Part shown: piece by piece, positions 1-2,996 of the stretch
Numbering within the stretch: the stretch's first letter is position 1
Layout of the letters: every line of letters starts with the position of its first letter
Assembly: GCA_021814355.1 (NCBI GenBank)
Contig: JAKAIJ010000128.1
Location: 1-7,300 of the forward strand
Length of the DNA: 7,300 nt
Origin: Acidobacteriota bacterium
GTDB taxonomy: Bacteria > Acidobacteriota > UBA4820 > DSQY01
Direction: 5' to 3'
Notes under the pieces: model-generated
The model's database searches: none
The model's input: only the letters and a program-made list of their open reading frames with translations
What the model was told of the DNA's origin: nothing
Program-made: the position numbers and the translations under genes

Positions 1-477
1 GGCAAGAGCCGCACCCTCATGTACCGCGGGCGGATCATGGGCCTGCGGGTCCAGAGCGTCCCCTGCCCCGGCCCCGCCGTGAAGTTCTCGCGCGGCGAGT
101 TCATCGTCCGCCTGCCCGACGCCATGACCCCCGTCGGCGAGGTGCTCGAGACCTGGTACCGCCAGCGGGCCGAGGTGGTGGTGAGCCGCCGCGTGGCCTA
201 CTTCGCCGGCCGGCTAGGGCTCAAGCCCAAGAAGATCACGGTGAGGAACCAGAAGAGCCGCTGGGGCTCGTGCAGCTCGCAGGGGGGCCTCAACTTCAAC
301 TGGCGGCTCCTGCTGGCCCCCCCGGGCGTGCTGGATTACGTGGTCATCCACGAGCTCTGCCACCTGAAGCACGCCGACCACTCGGAGCGCTTCTGGGCGC
401 TCGTCTCCCGCCACTGCCCCTTCTTCGACAAGTACCGCGACTGGCTCAAGGAGTACGGCCCGCTGCTCCGGGCGTAA
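1..477 (+). CDS. YgjP-like (DUF45/M48-type) zinc metallopeptidase, 5' end outside window
   Basis: Predicted zinc-dependent metallopeptidase of the YgjP/DUF45 family (PF01863); its cellular substrate is not established. Numbering from the ATG at 19, two family signatures are visible. RWGSCSSQGGLNFNW (81-95) is the conserved segment before the active site. HELCHLKHADHSERFW (111-126) carries the HExxH site with H111 and H115 as ligands and E112 as catalytic base. H121 matches the HExxHLKxxxH spacing of E. coli YgjP and is my candidate for the third ligand. No signal peptide or membrane segment is seen, so it is probably cytosolic. The frame is open to base 1, no Shine-Dalgarno precedes the ATGs at 19 or 37, and the first residues (LMYRGR, then LRV) resemble the 'LxYxGRxxxLRV' strand inside longer family members. 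I therefore take the true start to lie upstream. It ends in TAA and converges on the binding-protein gene. Confidence 0.9.
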   Translation, partial: GKSRTLMYRGRIMGLRVQSVPCPGPAVKFSRGEFIVRLPDAMTPVGEVLETWYRQRAEVVVSRRVAYFAGRLGLKPKKITVRNQKSRWGSCSSQGGLNFNWRLLLAPPGVLDYVVIHELCHLKHADHSERFWALVSRHCPFFDKYRDWLKEYGPLLRA

Positions 478-554
478 AACCGCCTTTACCGCATCTGCAA
501 ACCCCAACCCGCTACGCGCCGGCTTGGCCCTGGGGCCGGCCCCGCGGGGGCTCT

Positions 555-603
555 AGTGTCCCGAGCCGGAAGTTCGCAGGCGATGGGGCCGCCTCGGGAC
601 ACT
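555..603. repeat. Stem-loop A, 11-bp perfect arms
   Basis: Arms AGTGTCCCGAG (555-565) and CTCGGGACACT (593-603) are exact complements. After one mismatch the pairing continues for three more base pairs (567-569 with 589-591), leaving a 19-nt loop. On the - strand the loop carries CGAACTTCC two bases before the arm. Stem-loop D has CGAATTTCC at the same spacing, so A and D look like inverted relatives. Confidence 0.8.
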
Positions 604-605
604 TC

Positions 606-670
606 GCGGGGAAGGCCATGCGGCTTGCTTCGTGCGGCCTGTGGCCGCGCAAGCCGTCTGCCCTCCCCGC
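606..670. repeat. Stem-loop B, long compound hairpin (24 pairs)
   Basis: Three stacked helices share one axis. The outer helix pairs 606-616 (GCGGGGAAGGC) with 660-670 (GCCCTCCCCGC), 10 of 11 paired. The middle helix pairs 621-628 (CGGCTTGC) with 649-656 (GCAAGCCG), 8 of 8. The inner helix pairs 634-639 (GCGGCC) with 643-648 (GGCCGC), 6 of 6, closed by a TGT loop. A small internal loop (617-620 / 657-659) and a one-sided TTCGT bulge (629-633) interrupt it. It starts two bases after stem-loop A ends. The fold works on either strand. This bulged form is unlike a simple terminator. Confidence 0.7.
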
Positions 671-678
671 GGGCCCTA

Positions 679-708
679 CCGGGGGAGGCGTGGCGACGCC
701 TCCCCCGG
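679..708. repeat. Stem-loop C, perfect 13-bp stem with GGCG loop
   Basis: Bases 679-691 (CCGGGGGAGGCGT) are the exact complement of 696-708 (ACGCCTCCCCCGG), with a 4-nt loop at 692-695. It is the most stable-looking hairpin in the window. It could halt or protect transcripts arriving from either convergent gene, but no T-run follows on either strand, so intrinsic termination is not demonstrated. Confidence 0.8.
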
Positions 709-721
709 CCCCCCCACCCGC

Positions 722-767
722 AGTGTGGCGAGCCGCATTTCTCCACGAATTTCCAACTCGCCACACT
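722..767. repeat. Stem-loop D, 11-bp perfect arms, right end of the MITE-like element
   Basis: AGTGTGGCGAG (722-732) and CTCGCCACACT (757-767) are exact complements around a 24-nt, AT-richer loop (ATTTCTCCACGAATTTCC within it). The arm and loop mirror stem-loop A: AGTGT and CGAG are shared, and the two central bases that differ (CC versus GG) change on both arms, so pairing is kept. Its last two bases are the first two of stem-loop E. Confidence 0.8.
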
Positions 768-824
768 AGCAGGCTGCCGAGAAACTCCCGGTAGGCCCAT
801 GCGAGCTTCTCAGCCGCTTGCTAG
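766..824. repeat. Stem-loop E, REP-like 22-bp imperfect inverted repeat bounded by CTAG
   Basis: Arm 766-787 and the complement of arm 803-824 agree at 18 of 22 positions. The shared pattern is CTAGCA-N-GC-N-GC-N-GAGAA-N-CTC, and the loop is 15 nt. Both outer ends are CTAG, and the first is shared with the right end of the 553-769 element. Size and form resemble REP-type palindromes mobilised by RAYT (IS200-like) transposases, or a minimal transposon remnant. No such transposase is in the window. Confidence 0.6.
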
Positions 825-875
825 GACGCTTTGCCCGCCGGCCTGGGTGCAGAAGATGCGCGAAGACGCGAGGAT

Positions 876-909
876 GGCGTGCCAACTTCCACGGCGAAGC
901 AGGCACGCC
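876..909. repeat. Stem-loop F, 8-bp perfect arms
   Basis: GGCGTGCC (876-883) pairs exactly with GGCACGCC (902-909) around an 18-nt loop that begins AACTTCC. That heptamer also occurs in the loop of stem-loop A on the - strand and, with one change, in D, which hints at a common family, though the match is short. Confidence 0.55.
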
Positions 910-941
910 TGAGGGCCTCTCAGGTCAGGGCCGTCTCAGGC
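907..941 (-). terminator. Possible 3'-end hairpin for the binding-protein gene
   Basis: On the - strand, downstream of the TAG at 963-965, the sequence offers two alternative pairings. GCCTGAG (907-913) can pair with CTCAGGC (935-941), 7 of 7 with a 21-nt loop. CCTGAG (908-913) can instead pair with CTCAGG (919-924), 6 of 6 with a 5-nt loop. The position suits transcript termination or 3'-end protection, but no U-run follows, so Rho-dependent termination or simple mRNA stabilisation is as likely. Confidence 0.35.
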
Positions 942-962
942 CGGAGAGGGGGAAAGAGGCCG

Positions 963-2105
963 CTATTGGGCGGGCGCGGGGGCCGGGGCGTTCATGTCCA
1001 CCGGGACGAACTTCCCCCCCTGCACCTTCCAGACGACGTAGGAGGTGTGGACCGGGTCCCCCTTCTCGTTGAAGCCGAACGTCCCCAGCGGGGTCTGGAA
1101 TTCGCCCGAGTGGAGCGCCCGGGCCACGGGGACGGCGTCGGCGGTCCCCGCTTTGGCGATCCCCTGGAGCGCCAGGTCGGCGGCCACATAGGCGAACAGG
1201 GAATAGGGGCCTGGCGCCACGCCGAACTTGGCCCTGTAGGCGGCCACCTCGGCCTTCGCCGAGGCGAGCCCCTCGATGTCCGGGAAGAAGGTGCAGAGGG
1301 CCCCCTCCCCCGCCGCGCCCGCCCCCTTGAGGAACGCCGCGTCGAAACAGCCGTCCCCGCTCATGAAGGTGGCGTTGACCCCGCCCTCGCGCAGGGCCTT
1401 TGCCAGTCCAGAGCCCTGGGGAAAAAGCCCCCCGAAGTAGACCACCGTCGGCGCGGCCTCCTTGAGCTTGGCCACGATGGGGGCGAATTCCGCGGTGGAG
1501 CGGTCGAAGCCGCCGTAGTAGACCGACTCCTTCTTGGTCAGCGTCTGGTAGTCGCGCAGGAACTGGTTGGCCAGCTCCTGGCCGTAGGGGGACTTGTCGT
1601 GCAGCAGCGCCACCTTGGCGTCGGGGAAGTACTTCGCCACGTAGGCGGCGGCCACCTGGGCCTGCTGGTCGTCGCGGCCGCAGACCCGGAAGATGGTGGG
1701 GTACCCCCTCTCGGTCACGTCGGCGTTGGTGGAGCTCGGCGTGATCATGAGGGTGCGCTTCTCGTAGTAGACCTCCATGGCGGCCAGGGTGGAGGAGGAG
1801 TTGTAGTGGCCGATGACCGCGGCCACCTTCCGGTTGCCCCACTCCTTGGCCAGCGCCGCCGCGCGCTCCTCCTCGCCCTTGTCGTCGGCGGACTCCAGCG
1901 CGATTTTCCGCCCGAGGACCCCGCCCCTGGCGTTCCACTCGTCCACGGCGAGCTGCGCCCCGTTGAGGACGTCCTTGCCCTGCTCCGCCTGGTCCCCCGT
2001 GAGCGGCACCGGCACGGCGATGGTCACCTGCCGCGAGCAGGCCCCCAGCAGCAGCAGCCCGGCCAGCGGCAGCGCCGCGGCCAGTCGCGCGATCGTCTTC
2101 CTCAT
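963..2105 (-). CDS. Branched-chain amino acid-type ABC transporter substrate-binding lipoprotein (LivK/LivJ family)
   Basis: Extracytoplasmic solute receptor (type I periplasmic binding fold, Peripla_BP_6) that would deliver an amino acid or related ligand to a Liv-type permease. The 380-residue product begins with a lipoprotein signal: MRK, a hydrophobic core and lipobox LGAC with C23 as lipidated residue. Ser at +2 would suit outer-membrane sorting by the E. coli rule. Several blocks line up with E. coli LivJ/LivK: GHYNSSST (99-106, ligand-contacting Ser/Thr loop), ITPSSTN (121-127), HDKSPYG (169-175), VVYFGG (221-226), SGDG (249-252, where LivJ has PEG; D251 may replace the Glu that holds the ligand amino group) and FNEKGD (345-350). 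The tail 372-380 is Ala/Pro-rich. The start has GGAGGAGGGAGG just upstream. It follows the isomerase gene by 56 bp and is probably in the same transcript. No permease or ATPase gene is present here. The exact ligand cannot be told from sequence. Confidence 0.92.
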   Translation of the reverse strand: MRKTIARLAAALPLAGLLLLGACSRQVTIAVPVPLTGDQAEQGKDVLNGAQLAVDEWNARGGVLGRKIALESADDKGEEERAAALAKEWGNRKVAAVIGHYNSSSTLAAMEVYYEKRTLMITPSSTNADVTERGYPTIFRVCGRDDQQAQVAAAYVAKYFPDAKVALLHDKSPYGQELANQFLRDYQTLTKKESVYYGGFDRSTAEFAPIVAKLKEAAPTVVYFGGLFPQGSGLAKALREGGVNATFMSGDGCFDAAFLKGAGAAGEGALCTFFPDIEGLASAKAEVAAYRAKFGVAPGPYSLFAYVAADLALQGIAKAGTADAVPVARALHSGEFQTPLGTFGFNEKGDPVHTSYVVWKVQGGKFVPVDMNAPAPAPAQ

Positions 2106-2108
2106 GGC

Positions 2109-2123
2109 TCCCTCCCTCCTCCG
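2109..2123 (-). promoter_or_regulatory. Ribosome binding site of the binding-protein gene
   Basis: On the - strand the purine tract GGAGGAGGGAGGGAG lies just before the ATG at 2105-2103. It supports this start over internal ATGs and suggests efficient translation. Confidence 0.75.
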
Positions 2124-2125
2124 GC

Positions 2126-2144
2126 GCCCCGGAGACGCCGGGGC
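2126..2144 (-). promoter_or_regulatory. Intercistronic hairpin between isomerase and binding-protein genes
   Basis: GCCCCGG (2126-2132) and CCGGGGC (2138-2144) form a perfect 7-bp GC stem with a 5-nt loop. It lies 17 bp past the isomerase stop and directly before the ribosome binding site of the next gene. With no T-run after it, it is more likely an mRNA stabilising or processing element, or a partial attenuator that sets the ratio of the two products, than a full terminator. Confidence 0.4.
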
Positions 2145-2161
2145 CCGGACGCCACGGCGCG

Positions 2162-2860
2162 CTACTTCGCCGGGACCGGCTGCGAGACGGCCGCCGGCGC
2201 CTCTCCGACGGGGCGCTTCTCCACCCAGGCCTTCTTGACCGAGACCGGCTTTACCGGACGGCTCCCCTCGGGGTCCTCCATGCTCCGCGGACCCGAGGGG
2301 GCGTTGACGATCCGGTCCACCACCTCCATGCCCTCGACGACGCGGCCGAAGACGCTGTACTTGCCGTCGAGCTGGGGAACGTCCGCCACGCAGATGAAGA
2401 ACTGGGACGAGGCCGAGTCGGGGTCCGAGGCGCGCGCCATGGAGAGGACCCCGCGCAGGTGCTTGAGGTCGGTGAACTCGTGGGGGACGTTGATCTCCTT
2501 TCCATCCTTGCCCATGTGGCCGCCCTGGCCCCAGGTGGCCTTGTTGTCGGTCTTGGTGTTGGGGTCGCCGCCCTGGATCATGAAGTTGGGGATGGTCCGA
2601 TGGAACTTGGTGCCGTTGTAGAATCCCGACTTGCAGAGGTCGAGGAAGTTTTTCACGTGCCTGGGAGCCTTCTCCGGGTAGAACTCGATGACGATCCTTC
2701 CGAGGTCGGTATCGAGGACCGCGACGGGCTTGGTCGTGGACGCCGCGGGCTTGCCCGGGGTGGCCTTGGCCGGGGGCTTGGGGGCGCCTCCCTTCTCCTG
2801 GGCCGCGGCGGCGGCGGAGAGAACGAGGGCGCCGGCGAGAACGAGCGCGAGCTTCTTCAT
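2162..2860 (-). CDS. Exported cyclophilin-type peptidyl-prolyl cis-trans isomerase
   Basis: Catalyses cis-trans isomerisation of peptidyl-proline bonds, here in the cell envelope. The 232-residue product has a Sec signal (MKK, hydrophobic 4-15, Ala-rich to about residue 20, likely cut before QEKGG), a Lys/Pro/Ala-rich linker (about 24-44), and one cyclophilin domain (about 46-190). FHRTIPNFMIQGGD (86-99) supplies catalytic Arg88, Phe93 and Gln96. SMARASDPDSASSQFFI (140-156) and LDGKYSVFG (164-172) complete the fold. Aligned to human CypA, Trp121 is Gln163 and His126 is Tyr168, so cyclosporin sensitivity is likely weak, as in many bacterial forms. A Pro/Lys-rich tail follows (about 191-232). 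The frame is open to 3157, but I choose the start at 2860 because it gives the signal peptide and has GGAGG (2873-2869) eight bases upstream. A promoter lies just before it, so this is probably the first gene of a two-gene unit. Confidence 0.95.
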   Translation of the reverse strand: MKKLALVLAGALVLSAAAAAQEKGGAPKPPAKATPGKPAASTTKPVAVLDTDLGRIVIEFYPEKAPRHVKNFLDLCKSGFYNGTKFHRTIPNFMIQGGDPNTKTDNKATWGQGGHMGKDGKEINVPHEFTDLKHLRGVLSMARASDPDSASSQFFICVADVPQLDGKYSVFGRVVEGMEVVDRIVNAPSGPRSMEDPEGSRPVKPVSVKKAWVEKRPVGEAPAAVSQPVPAK

Positions 2861-2868
2861 CGGTTCCA

Positions 2869-2873
2869 CCTCC
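2869..2873 (-). promoter_or_regulatory. Ribosome binding site deciding the isomerase start
   Basis: GGAGG on the - strand, eight bases before the ATG at 2860-2858. It rules against the longer open frame that extends into the upstream gene. Confidence 0.8.
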
Positions 2874-2910
2874 AGGTCGGAACGGCGGGGGCCGAGAGCG
2901 GCGCCCCGAA

Positions 2911-2946
2911 CAGCGCGATTATACCCCACCGCCGGGGCGCGGTGAA
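2911..2946 (-). promoter_or_regulatory. Sigma70-type promoter for the isomerase / binding-protein unit
   Basis: On the - strand a perfect -10 hexamer TATAAT (2923-2918) stands 17 bases from TTCACC (2946-2941), which matches four of six positions of the TTGACA consensus. A transcript start near 2911 would leave a leader of about 50 nt before the ATG at 2860, including the GGAGG site. A perfect TATAAT is conspicuous in such GC-rich DNA. It lies in the only gap of more than 60 bp in the - strand gene series. No operator-like dyad overlaps it clearly. Confidence 0.65.
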
Positions 2947-2996
2947 GACGGGGCCGCTCCGCTCCGGCGCGGTCTTGTCCCGTTTTCCCCGCCTCC

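Larger units (their letters stand above)
553..769. mobile_element. MITE-like element, 24-bp imperfect terminal inverted repeats, CTAG at both ends
   Basis: Reading inward from each end, the outer 24 bases (553-576, and the complement of 769-746) match at 19 positions. The shared pattern is CTAGTGT-NN-CGAG-NN-GGAA-N-TTCG. Each end is also half of its own local hairpin (555-603 and 722-767), and two more strong hairpins (606-670, 679-708) fill the interior. No transposase can be encoded in 217 bp, so any movement would need an enzyme supplied in trans. CTAG is itself palindromic, so the two outer copies are also direct repeats. They could be a 4-bp target duplication (IS5-group elements are known to use YTAR targets) or the tips of the element. 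No other flanking direct repeat is evident. A cluster of two REP-like hairpins in inverted orientation (a BIME-like arrangement) is an alternative reading. Mobility is inference. Confidence 0.5.
478..962. other. Palindrome-rich intergenic region between convergent genes
   Basis: This 485-bp stretch lies between two 3' ends. I see no credible gene: the open frames crossing it lack homology-like sequence, start signals and normal codon use. Bases 478-531 hold nothing I recognise. Bases 532-543 (GGGGCCGGCCCC) and 540-549 (CCCCGCGGGG) are overlapping perfect palindromes. From 553 to 824 nearly every base belongs to one of five abutting stem-loops (separate entries), and two more lie at 876-941. 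Bases 825-875 show no structure I can support. No stem is followed by a T-run on either strand, so none is a textbook intrinsic terminator, although two convergent genes must both stop here. Confidence 0.75.

Noticed and set aside
606..709. CRISPR or tandem direct repeat array in the palindromic region
   Set aside because: The units are different hairpins, not direct repeats with regular spacers; the similarity between A and D is inverted.
478..962. tRNA or rRNA fragment in the hairpin-rich interval
   Set aside because: No cloverleaf with T-loop GGTTCGA-like sequence, anticodon stem or conserved rRNA segment is visible.
831..2621. Long + strand open frame (596 codons) opposite the binding-protein and isomerase genes
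   Set aside because: It is antisense to two genes with clear family motifs, starts inside the repeat block, has an Arg/Gly/Val-heavy composition typical of GC-rich shadow frames, and has no ribosome site.
2945..2976. Imperfect 12-bp inverted repeat after the propeller stop (10 of 12 paired) as an intrinsic terminator
   Set aside because: Two internal mismatches, an 8-nt loop and no T-run on the - strand; it also overlaps the -35 box of the next promoter. It is too weak to call.
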